NCBI RefSeq assembly: GCF_900454835.1
Contig: NZ_UGTM01000002.1
Span: 310,001 to 374,000 of the forward strand
Direction: 5' to 3'
DNA length: 64,000 bases
Source: Prevotella denticola
GTDB taxonomy: Bacteria; Bacteroidota; Bacteroidia; Bacteroidales; Bacteroidaceae
Positions 35,900 to 43,752 of this stretch are shown piece by piece. The first letter of the stretch is position 1. Every line of letters starts with the position of its first letter. A model generated the notes under the pieces. That model saw only the letters and a program-made list of their open reading frames with translations. It ran no database searches and had not been told where the DNA came from. The translations under genes were made by a program, and so were the position numbers.

Positions 35900-37225
35900 T
35901 CATGCCGCGGCCTTTGCCTTCTTCGTCCTGTCGGGATAGGTGAACGGGACGAACCATGTGATCAGCAGGGCCGGAATGGTGCATGCCAGTACGACGATGA
36001 AGAACATACGGTAGCCCAGATGGTCGCTGAAGTAGCCGCTCAGCATGCCCGGCAGCATGACCCCGAGGTTCATGATGCCGCTGGCAAAGGCGTAGTGGGC
36101 CATCTGGTGCCTGCCCGGCGCCACCTGCTGCATCATGAAGAGCGACAGACCGACGAAGCCGAAGCCGTAGCCGAAGTATTCCATGACGATACCGCCGCCG
36201 ATCAGCCACAGGCTCTCGGGCTGGTAGACGGCAAGCAACGTGTAGGCGACGAAGGGGATGTTGAACACCAGGGCGAGCGAGAAAAGGCTCTTCTGCAGCC
36301 CCCGCCAGGCGATGTAGTAGCCGGCGAGAATCGAACCGATGACGAACGCCGCAGCACCGAAGGTGCCGTAGCACAGGCCGATTTCCTGCTCGCTCAGTCC
36401 CAGTCCCTGCTGGGCACGCGGAGCCTTGAGGAAGAGCGGGACGATCTTCATCACGAATCCCTCGGCAAAGCGGTAGAGGACGATGAAACAGATATAATAT
36501 ATAATGTGTCTCTTCCGGAAGAAGTCGAGGAACACCTCCAGCAGCTCGTGCAGAGAATCGTGCAGCGAGACAGGACTGCCCTCCGTCGTCTTCGCCGGGT
36601 CCGGCAGGACGGCATAGTGATAGATGCCGATGGTCACCATGACGGCGGCGATGATCAGCATGATCAGCATCCAGGCCTTCGTCACGCCGAAGTGGCCGAT
36701 GAACGTGCCGGCGAGATAGACCAGCCCGCCCGTCGCGGCAATCTTCGCAATGTTGTAGAATGCCCCCTGCCAGCCTATCCACCGTGCCTGCTCCTCGTTC
36801 GACAGCACGGACATATAAGTGCCGTCGGCTGCGATGTCGTGCGTCGCACCGCTCATGGCGATCACCGAGAGTATCGCTATCGTGACCGGGAAGAAAGAGG
36901 GAAGATGGAGCGCAAAGGCCACCAGGGCGAAGAGCACGCCTGTGAGCAGCTGCGTCAGTACGACAAAAAACTTCTTTGTCTTGTAAATCTCCAGGAACGG
37001 ACTCCACAGCGGCTTCAGCGTCCAGGGCAGCATGATGAGCGAGGTCCAGAAGGCGATCTGCGCATCGCTCACGCCCATTCCCTTGTACATCAGCGTGCAG
37101 ACCATGTTGAGCACGACGAAGGGCATACCCATGGCGAAGTAAAGCGTAGGCACCCACGTTGCCGGACTGCGCCGTTTCCCGTTGTATGTGGTTTCCTCTG
37201 TTAGGTTCTTAGAGTTCAGATTCAT
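35900..37225 (-). CDS. MFS transporter of the AmpG-like type, probable amino-sugar or muropeptide uptake
   Basis: A 441-residue protein with about 12 membrane helices. The features PTLYFAMGMPFVVLNMV, LPWTLKPLWSPFLE and ATHDIAADGTYMS resemble AmpG-like permeases that carry muropeptides or amino sugars. As first gene of a unit with nagB and a sialidase it probably imports N-acetylglucosamine-type sugars or related products. The exact substrate is inference from context. Confidence 0.7.
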   Translation of the reverse strand: MNLNSKNLTEETTYNGKRRSPATWVPTLYFAMGMPFVVLNMVCTLMYKGMGVSDAQIAFWTSLIMLPWTLKPLWSPFLEIYKTKKFFVVLTQLLTGVLFALVAFALHLPSFFPVTIAILSVIAMSGATHDIAADGTYMSVLSNEEQARWIGWQGAFYNIAKIAATGGLVYLAGTFIGHFGVTKAWMLIMLIIAAVMVTIGIYHYAVLPDPAKTTEGSPVSLHDSLHELLEVFLDFFRKRHIIYYICFIVLYRFAEGFVMKIVPLFLKAPRAQQGLGLSEQEIGLCYGTFGAAAFVIGSILAGYYIAWRGLQKSLFSLALVFNIPFVAYTLLAVYQPESLWLIGGGIVMEYFGYGFGFVGLSLFMMQQVAPGRHQMAHYAFASGIMNLGVMLPGMLSGYFSDHLGYRMFFIVVLACTIPALLITWFVPFTYPDRTKKAKAAA

Positions 37226-37556
37226 TTTCTTTATCAGGATTTTCTAAAAGAATAACAGCCGGGGAGGCTTTTTTGCGTATCAGGAAGCAGCGCATTTAAC
37301 TTTAATTTACCAATGCGCCCCGCCACGACCTATCCGGCAGCCTCACCCGATGCGGACAGCGGGGTCCGCCTGAGATGAACAGCAGAATCGGCATTGAATC
37401 GGCGGAAGATGCCTGCTCTCCATGGAGAAGCCCTGCTATGCCGTCTTTCATCCCGGTTGCCCGGCAGGGGTTTCCTCCGCAAAACAGCCGCCAGGAACAC
37501 ACAGCCCATGACCGCCTCAACCGATTCGTAAACCGTCAAATCCCGGCAAGCAAGAC

Positions 37557-37688
37557 ACCCCCCTCTTACCTGGCAGACGACTAAGGCCTGACTGCAACGC
37601 AAACAAGGCCTAATTGGAGTGCAAGTAAGGCCTAATTGACAGACAAGTAAGGCCTGATTGGTGTGCAATCAGGCCTTGTTTGCAGAGC
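37557..37688. repeat. 22-bp GGCCT phased repeat array (family I, copy 4)
   Basis: Six units of exactly 22 bp at 37557, 37579, 37601, 37623, 37645 and 37667. Units 3 to 5 share AAGGCCTAATTG or AAGTAAGGCCTGATTGG; the last is the reverse-complement form AATCAGGCCTTGTTTG. The most regular copy. Confidence 0.85.
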
Positions 37689-37804
37689 GAAGTGACGCCC
37701 GGCGGAAATTCTGCTGTCGGACAGTTACGAGCCAGCGGATGGCGGGGCGACTTAAAAAAACTAAAAAAAGGCAACGGAGACCGCTGCTTTCTGATTTATT
37801 TTCA

Positions 37805-37812
37805 TAAATTTG
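37805..37812 (+). promoter_or_regulatory. Promoter -7 box for the secreted protein gene
   Basis: TAAATTTG fits TAnnTTTG, 61 bases before the ATG at 37874. Confidence 0.5.
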
Positions 37813-37873
37813 TAAAGATGCCGTGCCGGCCGGACAGCCGGCATACAGGCACGGAACAATCTAATGAGACAGA

Positions 37874-38356
37874 ATGAAAAAGATATTATCCCTGATTACC
37901 GCACTCCTCGTCACCATGGGGATGCGGGCACAAAGCGATGTCGTCAAGGTGGCCGACGCTATCCGGATTTTCCAGACAAAGACGCTCTACACCGGCAGAC
38001 AGGTGCTGGAGAAACAGGGCTACAGATACAAGGGCATATCGTCTGACGAATTCGGAAAAGACCACAACTGGGTGAAGAACATGGACCTGACTAAAGATTT
38101 CGTCCCCACCGCCATGGGACGCGGAAACTCCAGCATGGTACTGCTGGCACAGGACGGAAAGACCGTCTACGTCTATGTCTTCAACCGCAACGCTTTCGCC
38201 GGACTGCAGGCACAGGTGAAGGCGATGGGCTACGACATGGGCAGAGCCGTGAAGGCTGACAGGGGAACGCTGATCTGTACGAAGGACAGCCAGCCTACCA
38301 TTACTTTCCTCACCCTCCAGCAGCCCCTCCCTTATTGTATGCAGATCACAGAATAG
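37874..38356 (+). CDS. Small secreted protein, unknown function
   Basis: A 160-residue protein with a signal peptide (MKKILSLITALLVTMGMRAQ). The mature part is mixed alpha/beta, with IFQTKTLYTGRQVLEKQGY and a central SSMVLLAQDGKTVYVYVFN strand pair. I do not recognise a family. It has its own promoter and is followed by CATC-rich repeats. Periplasmic or outer-surface location is likely. Confidence 0.65.
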   Translation: MKKILSLITALLVTMGMRAQSDVVKVADAIRIFQTKTLYTGRQVLEKQGYRYKGISSDEFGKDHNWVKNMDLTKDFVPTAMGRGNSSMVLLAQDGKTVYVYVFNRNAFAGLQAQVKAMGYDMGRAVKADRGTLICTKDSQPTITFLTLQQPLPYCMQITE

Positions 38357-38379
38357 CAGACTGCCCAATAGCAGCACAC

Positions 38380-38510
38380 CCCCTCCATCCCCTGCCCATT
38401 CCCACCTATCATCCCCCCATAATCGCCTATCATCCCTCCATCATCGCCTACCTCCACCTATCATCGCCCATATCATCGCCCATATCCCCGCCTATGATCC
38501 CCCCGCTTCG
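38380..38510. repeat. CATCGCC/CTATC-rich degenerate repeat, first block
   Basis: Recurring TATCATCGCC, CCTATCATCCC and similar words. A second block with CATCATCGCC and TCCTCGCTCAT is at 38950-39050, so the two flank the gene at 38543-38932. Confidence 0.65.
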
Positions 38511-38542
38511 TAGCCCGAGGAAAAGTCTAAAAAAAGAAAAGA

Positions 38543-38932
38543 ATGAAAAAGAAACCGACCTACAAGCTCCCCGTATCCATCTGCGCCATCGTCCTGGCAA
38601 CAGGGGCGACGGTCCTTGCCGTACTCATGGAGACACGCAAGATGGCCCCGCCCCGGAAATACGAGGTGGATATGTCGGGGGAGGTCATCGGCATCGACAA
38701 CGGACCGAAGACTCCCGTGTTGACGGAGGAGGAAGTGAAGGACGAAGAGGTGAAAGAAGAGAAAAAGCCGGAGAAATCCTCCCCGGCTGCCCCGAAAGAG
38801 GAAGAAGCGGCCGCCCCTGACGAGCCCGTCATCGTCCCTGACGTTCCTGAAGGACAGACGGAGCCTGCCCCTGTCGTCAAGACTCCCGCACCGGAAATCA
38901 AAAAGCCCGTAATCGACAAAATAGAAAACTGA
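38543..38932 (+). CDS. Single-helix anchored protein with a Pro/Glu/Lys-rich tail
   Basis: A 129-residue protein: a short basic start, one membrane segment (LPVSICAIVLATGATVLAVL), then ~95 residues rich in Glu, Lys, Pro and Val with no predicted fold (VKEEKKPEKSSPAAPKEEE). Such a tail could span the periplasm or act as a flexible linker. No homologue recognised. Repeats with CATC words flank it on both sides. Confidence 0.6.
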   Translation: MKKKPTYKLPVSICAIVLATGATVLAVLMETRKMAPPRKYEVDMSGEVIGIDNGPKTPVLTEEEVKDEEVKEEKKPEKSSPAAPKEEEAAAPDEPVIVPDVPEGQTEPAPVVKTPAPEIKKPVIDKIEN

Positions 38933-38949
38933 CAGGAAAAACTACCGGC

Positions 38950-39050
38950 AGCAGACAGCATCATCATCACCCATCATCACCTATCCTCGCTCATCACCGC
39001 TCATCCTCGCTCATCATCGCCTACTGTCCCCTACCTCCGCCTACCCCATC
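38950..39050. repeat. CATCGCC/CTATC-rich degenerate repeat, second block
   Basis: Words such as CATCATCACC, CTCGCTCATC and CATCATCGCC recur over about 100 bases, followed by a CCGAGGGGCTTGGGGAG element related to those at 42190 and 43510. Confidence 0.6.
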
Positions 39051-39077
39051 CCGCTTTCCGAGGGGCTTGGGGAGACC

Positions 39078-39119
39078 TCAAAAAAAATCTGGAACTCCTG
39101 TTGACAGGAATTCCAGATT
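39078..39119 (-). terminator. Terminator of the tRNA gene
   Basis: AATCTGGAA (39086-39094) pairs with TTCCAGATT (39111-39119), with an inner TCCTGT/ACAGGA pairing. On the minus strand a run of eight T follows. Confidence 0.85.
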
Positions 39120-39125
39120 CAATAG

Positions 39126-39198
39126 TTGCGGGTGCAGGACTCGAACGTGCGACCTCCAGGTTATGAGCCTGGCGAGCTACCAACTGCTCCAACCCGCG
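39126..39198 (-). tRNA. Initiator tRNA-fMet (CAT)
   Basis: A 73-nt cloverleaf with anticodon CAT in the loop CTCATAA. Initiator features are the C1:A72 mismatch (CGCGGGT against ACCCGCA) and the A11:U24 pair of the D stem. The anticodon stem is CCAGG/CCTGG, so it has two, not three, consecutive G:C pairs next to the loop. The T stem GCACG/CCTGC has a C52:C62 mismatch. No CCA is encoded. Confidence 0.92.
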
Positions 39199-39324
39199 AT
39201 GTTAAAAACCGGCAATTCATCCCATGCCTTACGGCTGATTTCTGAATTGCGAATGCAAAGGTACGGCTTTCTGCTGTAACAGCCAAGAAAATATACATTA
39301 TTTAACAGACCGTCTTCTCTGCAT

Positions 39325-40269
39325 TCAGCAGACGATCCATTCTGCACCCGCTGCCTCCAGACTCTCCCGGCTGCCGTTTCCGTAGGTCACGCCGCAGGTG
39401 TGTACACCTGCATTCCGCCCCATGAGAATGTCGTACTCGGTATCGCCCACGACGAGAGCCTCATCGGGACGGACGCTGAAATGGCGCAGGGTAAGGGCGA
39501 CAGGATCGGCGGCCGGTTTCTGGTGTTCCACGTCATCCGCCCCGACAAGGAAAGTGATGAAAGGCGAGAGCTGCAGGTCGCGAACCAGCCCGACAAGCGA
39601 CTCACGGCGGCGGCTGCTGGCGATGGACATCGTAATGCCTCGCTCCGCAAGGTGTTCCAGCGTCTTGCAGACACCGGGGAAGACGGTCACGGCACCGGGT
39701 ACGTTCTTCTCATCGAACAGCTCCCTGTAAGTGGCGGCACACCGTTCCGCCTGGCTGTCGGTCATCGGAATGATGGAAGAGAAGCATTGCTTCAGCGGCA
39801 GACCGATGGTCCGGGCACACGCCTCACGGCTCCGCCGGGGCAGTCCGAGCCGTTCGATGGTGGCGAGCATCGTGTCGGTGATTAGCTGCCGGGAGTCGCC
39901 GAGCGTACCGTCGAAGTCGAAGATGACGAGGCGGATGCCCTCGAGAATGGCAGGGTCGGCGAAAAGGTCGGGACAGTACCGCACCCGAGGCTGCCGTGCC
40001 GTCACAGAGGCTGCGGCACCGGGAGCGGTTCTCTTTTTCCAGAACCATCCCCTGACACGCCGGTAGCCTTCCGCACCGAGGATGGCTATGCCGCCGTACT
40101 GGAAGGCCTTTGCCAGTCCGAACAGCACCGCCCAAAGGATTCCCTTTGCGCTTACGGAAATCGGAAGGAGCAGCTGCGTGAAGGACAGGACATAGAAAGG
40201 TACGCACAGGAGCAGCACGACGACACCTGTGCGGAAAGAGAGGTTCTGCAGTCTTTGCGGGATGGACAT
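39325..40269 (-). CDS. HAD-family phosphatase with an N-terminal membrane domain
   Basis: A 314-residue protein. Residues 1-75 contain two membrane helices (about 15-33 and 43-62) in a segment (NLSFRTGVVVLLLCVPFYVL) that resembles a separate small membrane protein family. From ~112 it is a phosphoglycolate-phosphatase-like HAD enzyme. Its motifs are DFDGTLGDS (118-126), MSIASSRR as motif II, the Lys in EHQKPAADP and VVGDTEYDI as motif IV. The phosphatase would face the cytoplasm. The substrate is unknown; phosphoglycolate or a sugar phosphate is likely by family. Soluble relatives of ~215 residues lack the membrane part. Confidence 0.8.
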   Translation of the reverse strand: MSIPQRLQNLSFRTGVVVLLLCVPFYVLSFTQLLLPISVSAKGILWAVLFGLAKAFQYGGIAILGAEGYRRVRGWFWKKRTAPGAAASVTARQPRVRYCPDLFADPAILEGIRLVIFDFDGTLGDSRQLITDTMLATIERLGLPRRSREACARTIGLPLKQCFSSIIPMTDSQAERCAATYRELFDEKNVPGAVTVFPGVCKTLEHLAERGITMSIASSRRRESLVGLVRDLQLSPFITFLVGADDVEHQKPAADPVALTLRHFSVRPDEALVVGDTEYDILMGRNAGVHTCGVTYGNGSRESLEAAGAEWIVC

Positions 40270-40364
40270 ATCGGTTTCGTATTTTTGTTTTCAGCCGGCA
40301 GGAACAAGGCGGACGGGAGCGGGAGAATGCTCGCCACTGGTCTGCCAGGTGCAGCTTTTCTTAT

Positions 40365-40424
40365 GCAAATTTATATAAAAACCGTGATTTATAAGCTAAT
40401 CGGATAAAGAAAGTGCTTTTTCCT
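40365..40424. repeat. Copy of the nuclease-gene upstream region
   Basis: GCAAATTTATATAAAA and the following GTGATTTATAAGC plus GGATAAAGAAAGTG line up base for base with 19005-19063, with about nine differences. It lacks the nuclease gene that follows the other copy, so it may be the mark of a deleted third copy. Confidence 0.7.
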
Positions 40425-40566
40425 TTAGAGGAAATGCAGGAAAAAACTCAGATTACAGGACTTCGGACCGGAAAAAACACAATATCCCGTCCACATCCGC
40501 CTGCCTCGTCGCCACCTGAAAACCACCCGGAAGCCTGACATCAGGCTGCATATTCAGCCGTAAAAA

Positions 40567-40598
40567 CTTGCAGCATTGCAAAAATGTTGCTATCTTCG
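40567..40598 (+). promoter_or_regulatory. Probable promoter for the 125-residue conserved protein
   Basis: CTTG and TATCTTCG, each one base off the consensus, are separated by exactly 20 bases and lie 45 bases before the ATG. Confidence 0.45.
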
Positions 40599-40642
40599 CA
40601 GACAGGAAGCCCGCAGGCGGCTGACAGACAGAAACAGATGAA

Positions 40643-41020
40643 ATGGGAAGAAACAAGTTCGCACAGGATGAAATCAACGAGATTGCAAGACTGCTCCGGC
40701 TGAAAAACGCCGGCAACCGGGCCAGGCAGAAGCTGGTGCGCCACGACCTCCGCACGGTCTACGAGTTCAACATCTCCGACTTCAACGAGCCGGGAAAAGC
40801 CTTCGGCGAGGCCGACCTGCAGGAAGCCATCAGGCGGGGCGCCATCCAGGTGCTCGACGATGCCACCATTGCCGACATGAAGGCGAAGCGGGCACGGGAC
40901 AGGGAACGCGACAAGGCCGAACGCGAACGAAAGGCCATCGAGACGGGCGAGATGACCGACTGGAAAGCCAGTGCCAGAGAATGGGAGGAATGGGAAAAGT
41001 CGCAGCAGAACAGTGACTGA
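40643..41020 (+). CDS. Conserved hypothetical protein, basic/helical
   Basis: A 125-residue protein with a basic helical N-terminus (MGRNKFAQDEINEIARLLRLKNAGNRARQK), a short region YEFNISDFNEPGKAFGEADLQEAIRRG and a long charged helix rich in Arg, Lys and Glu. It resembles small proteins found across Bacteroidales whose role is unknown. Charge and helicity suggest nucleic-acid contact, but no known motif is present. No signal peptide. Confidence 0.65.
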   Translation: MGRNKFAQDEINEIARLLRLKNAGNRARQKLVRHDLRTVYEFNISDFNEPGKAFGEADLQEAIRRGAIQVLDDATIADMKAKRARDRERDKAERERKAIETGEMTDWKASAREWEEWEKSQQNSD

Positions 41021-41134
41021 ATTCATAGGGAAACGGAAGTAAACAAGCAAAGTCATAGAAAAACGGTAACTGATGTGACCGGAGCGTAGAATGGCATCTT
41101 TTTTGATAACCAGAGAATACAGGAGGAAAGAAAC

Positions 41135-42115
41135 ATGGAGGAATACAACAAATACGTAAGGTTCGACTGGGCCGCCAAGCGGATGCTCAGGGATAAGGCC
41201 AACTTCGGCGTGCTCGAGGGACTGATCACCGTGCTGCTCAACGAAGAGGTACACATCGTCGAAATCCTCGAGAGCGAATCCAACCAGGACAGCATCGACG
41301 ACAAGTTCAACCGCGTCGACATCAAGGCCAGGAACAGCAAGGACGAGATCATCATCGTGGAAATCCAGCTGACACGTGAGCTGTACTACCTGGAGCGCGT
41401 GCTCTACGGCGTGTCAAAGGCCATCACCGAACACATCTCGCTGGGCGACAAGTACGACAGGGTGCGGAAGGTCTATTCCATCAGCATCCTCTACTTCGAC
41501 CTCGGCAAGGGTGCGGACTATCTCTACCACGGCACGACCTCCTTCGTAGGCGTCCATACGAACGACACCCTGCAGATCAACGCACGCGACCGAGAGATGA
41601 TCCGCATGAAGACGCCCGAGCAGATCTTCCCGGAGTACTTCCTCATCCGTGTCAACGAGTTCAACAACGTGGCCCGCACGCCGCTCGAGGAGTGGATCGA
41701 CTACCTGAAGAACGGACACATCAAAGAGGACACCCAGGCCCCCGGACTGCGAGAGGCACGCGAGAAGCTGCAGTACCTCATGATGAGCAAGGCCGAACGT
41801 CAGGCCTACGACCACCACATCGACGCCATCATGATCCAGAACGACGTGATCGACACCGCCAAGATGGAGGGACTGGCAGAAGGAAGAGCCGAAGGACGCG
41901 CGGAAGGAAGAAAAGAAGGACGTGAAGAAGGTCGTGCAGAAGGAAGAGCAGAAGGAAGAGCAGAAGGAAGAGCAGAAGGAAGAGCAGAGGGAAGAGCAGA
42001 GGGAAGAGCAGCGGCGATGTCCGAGATTGCCAAGCGGATGCGGGAACTGGGAACACCGGCCGACATCATCGCCCAGGCCACAGGTCTCACACCCGAAGAG
42101 ATCGCCCGCCTATAA
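41135..42115 (+). CDS. Rpn/PDDEXK-family nuclease with an AEGR repeat linker
   Basis: A 326-residue protein of the Rpn/transposase-like PD-(D/E)XK group. It starts YVRFDWAAKRMLRDKANF and has the nuclease core DIKARNSKDEIIIVEIQL (Asp...Glu-x-Gln). Between residues 248 and 291 it has eleven 4-residue units, mostly AEGR. A small helical tail (IAKRMRELGTPADIIAQATG) follows. Rpn proteins promote recombination-like DNA cleavage in some bacteria; others act in phage defence. The 12-bp DNA repeat coding for AEGR can change in copy number without shifting frame. Confidence 0.85.
   Translation: MEEYNKYVRFDWAAKRMLRDKANFGVLEGLITVLLNEEVHIVEILESESNQDSIDDKFNRVDIKARNSKDEIIIVEIQLTRELYYLERVLYGVSKAITEHISLGDKYDRVRKVYSISILYFDLGKGADYLYHGTTSFVGVHTNDTLQINARDREMIRMKTPEQIFPEYFLIRVNEFNNVARTPLEEWIDYLKNGHIKEDTQAPGLREAREKLQYLMMSKAERQAYDHHIDAIMIQNDVIDTAKMEGLAEGRAEGRAEGRKEGREEGRAEGRAEGRAEGRAEGRAEGRAEGRAAAMSEIAKRMRELGTPADIIAQATGLTPEEIARL
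41876..42007 (+). repeat. 12-bp tandem repeat inside the Rpn-type gene
   Basis: Eleven in-frame units of 12 bp. Units from about 41938 are perfect or nearly perfect copies of AGAAGGAAGAGC; the earlier units are diverged in synonymous positions. Encodes (A/K/E)EGR. Confidence 0.95.
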
Positions 42116-42244
42116 TCATCCTGCCATCACCCATCACTCAATCCCCGCACCACCCCGTCACCCGACCCTCCCGACACACCCCGTCAGGCACTCCCCGCCT
42201 CCGGAGGGATCGGGAGAGGTTTTCTCCAACACATCAAAAGAACA

Positions 42245-43348
42245 ATGACACTATATCCAAAACTCATCACGGAAGCCCTGGAGAAAGTCATCTACCCGGG
42301 CACAAAGAAGAACATCATCGAGAGTGAAATGCTGGCCGACACCCCCAGCATCAACGGGAACAAAGTGCGCATTACACTCATCTTCCCACGCGAGACCGAC
42401 CCGTTCCTCAAGTCCACCGTCAAGGCGGCAGAGGCACAGATCCACTACTCCGTGGGCAAGGACGTGGAGGTACACATCACCACCGAGTTCCGCAACGCGC
42501 CGCGCCCGGAGGTGGGCAAATTCCTGCCCGGGGTGAAGAACATCATCGCCGTCAGCTCCGGAAAGGGCGGCGTGGGCAAGAGCACCGTCTCCGCCAACCT
42601 CGCCATCGCCCTGGCACGGCTGGGCTACAAGGTGGGACTGCTCGACACCGACATCTTCGGACCGAGCATGCCCAAAATGTTCGGTGTCGAGGACGAACGG
42701 CCGTACGGCATACAGAAGGACGGCCGCCAGCTCATCGAGCCGATAGAGAAGTACGGCGTGAAGCTCCTCTCCATCGGCTTCTTCGTCAATCCCGATACCG
42801 CCACGCTCTGGCGGGGAGGAATGGCGACAGCCGCACTGAAACAGCTCATCGCCGATGCCGACTGGGGCGAACTCGACTACTTCATCCTCGACACGCCGCC
42901 GGGGACGAGCGACATCCACCTCACCCTCATGCAGACGCTCGCCATCACCGGAGCCGTCATCGTATCGACACCGCAGAACGTCGCCCTCGCCGATGCACGC
43001 AAAGGCATCGATATGTACCGCAACGACAAGGTGAACATCCCCATCCTCGGACTGGTGGAGAACATGGCCTGGTTCACGCCGGCCGAGCTCCCCGGAAACA
43101 AGTATTACATCTTCGGAAAGGACGGAGGCAAGAACCTCGCCAAGAAACTCGACTGCCCGCTGCTGGCACAGATCCCGATCGTACAGAGCATCTGCGAGGA
43201 CGGGGACAACGGAACGCCGGCTGCCACACAGGTGGACACCGTCACCGGACAGGCCTTCCTCAGTCTGGCACAGTCGGTCGTGACCGTCGTGAACCGCCGC
43301 AACAAGCAGCAGGCTCCGACGAAAATCGTCAGTGTGAAGAACAGCTGA
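42245..43348 (+). CDS. Mrp/NBP35-family iron-sulfur cluster carrier ATPase
   Basis: A 367-residue cytoplasmic protein. An N-terminal DUF59-like domain (about 1-85: ITEALEKVIYPGTKKNI) precedes a P-loop domain with the deviant Walker A SSGKGGVGKST (104-114), the switch GLLDTDIFGPSMPKM and DTPPGTSDIHLTL. The family binds and passes on Fe-S clusters. Length and motifs are complete, although I cannot see the C-terminal CxxC found in some members. Its own transcription unit is bounded by CCTCC-rich elements at 42190 and 43402. Confidence 0.9.
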   Translation: MTLYPKLITEALEKVIYPGTKKNIIESEMLADTPSINGNKVRITLIFPRETDPFLKSTVKAAEAQIHYSVGKDVEVHITTEFRNAPRPEVGKFLPGVKNIIAVSSGKGGVGKSTVSANLAIALARLGYKVGLLDTDIFGPSMPKMFGVEDERPYGIQKDGRQLIEPIEKYGVKLLSIGFFVNPDTATLWRGGMATAALKQLIADADWGELDYFILDTPPGTSDIHLTLMQTLAITGAVIVSTPQNVALADARKGIDMYRNDKVNIPILGLVENMAWFTPAELPGNKYYIFGKDGGKNLAKKLDCPLLAQIPIVQSICEDGDNGTPAATQVDTVTGQAFLSLAQSVVTVVNRRNKQQAPTKIVSVKNS

Positions 43349-43752
43349 CGGCCCCTCAGAAGGACTTTCCCTGCGGCAACGAGGCTGTGGCAGGCCCTGA
43401 TGAAAGCCTCCCCCAAGCCCCTCCGGAAAAGGGGGGATGCGGCAGGCGGTGATGGGCGAGAGTAAGCGGTGGCAAGTCTTGTTCCACTTGGTTTCCGTCA
43501 GGCACTTCCCTCCTTCGGAGGGGCTTGGAGGGGTCTCTTTTTTTTAATTATCTATCGTCTAAATAGCCCCATCCGACGGAAAAAGACGCAGGAAAACTAT
43601 ACGGTTTCAGAAATAATGCCTATCTTTGCAGGCGAAAGGTTGAAATAATTACAGCTTATTGACTGCACCCTATCGGTTGTACATCAGCCGGATGCACGAC
43701 ACATAGTCATTTAGCGAGTGACGATACATTAACATTATAATACAAAAGCATT
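43349..43752. other. Gap with CCTCC/GGAGG elements and the rubrerythrin promoter
   Basis: Two copies of a GC-rich element (about 43402-43436 with AAGCCCCTCCGGAAAAGG, and 43510-43545 with CCCTCCTTCGGAGGGGCTTG then a T run) may act as terminators. A -7 box follows at 43621-43628. Confidence 0.6.
43621..43628 (+). promoter_or_regulatory. Promoter -7 box for the rubrerythrin gene
   Basis: TATCTTTG followed by C matches TAnnTTTG. The leader would be about 120 bases. Confidence 0.6.

Larger units (their letters stand above)
37226..37873. other. Divergent gap with repeat copy 4 and a promoter
   Basis: About 330 bases (37226-37556) show nothing recognisable. The six-unit 22-bp array follows at 37557-37688, then a promoter box at 37805-37812. 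Confidence 0.65.
40270..40642. other. Gap with a relic upstream block and a promoter
   Basis: Contains 40365-40424, the copy of the DNA upstream of the nuclease gene at 17436-18974, and a probable promoter at 40567-40598. Otherwise nothing. Confidence 0.6.

Noticed and set aside
37557..37688. CRISPR array
   Set aside because: Units are directly adjoining with no unique spacers, the repeat is degenerate and nearly palindromic, and no cas gene is in the window.
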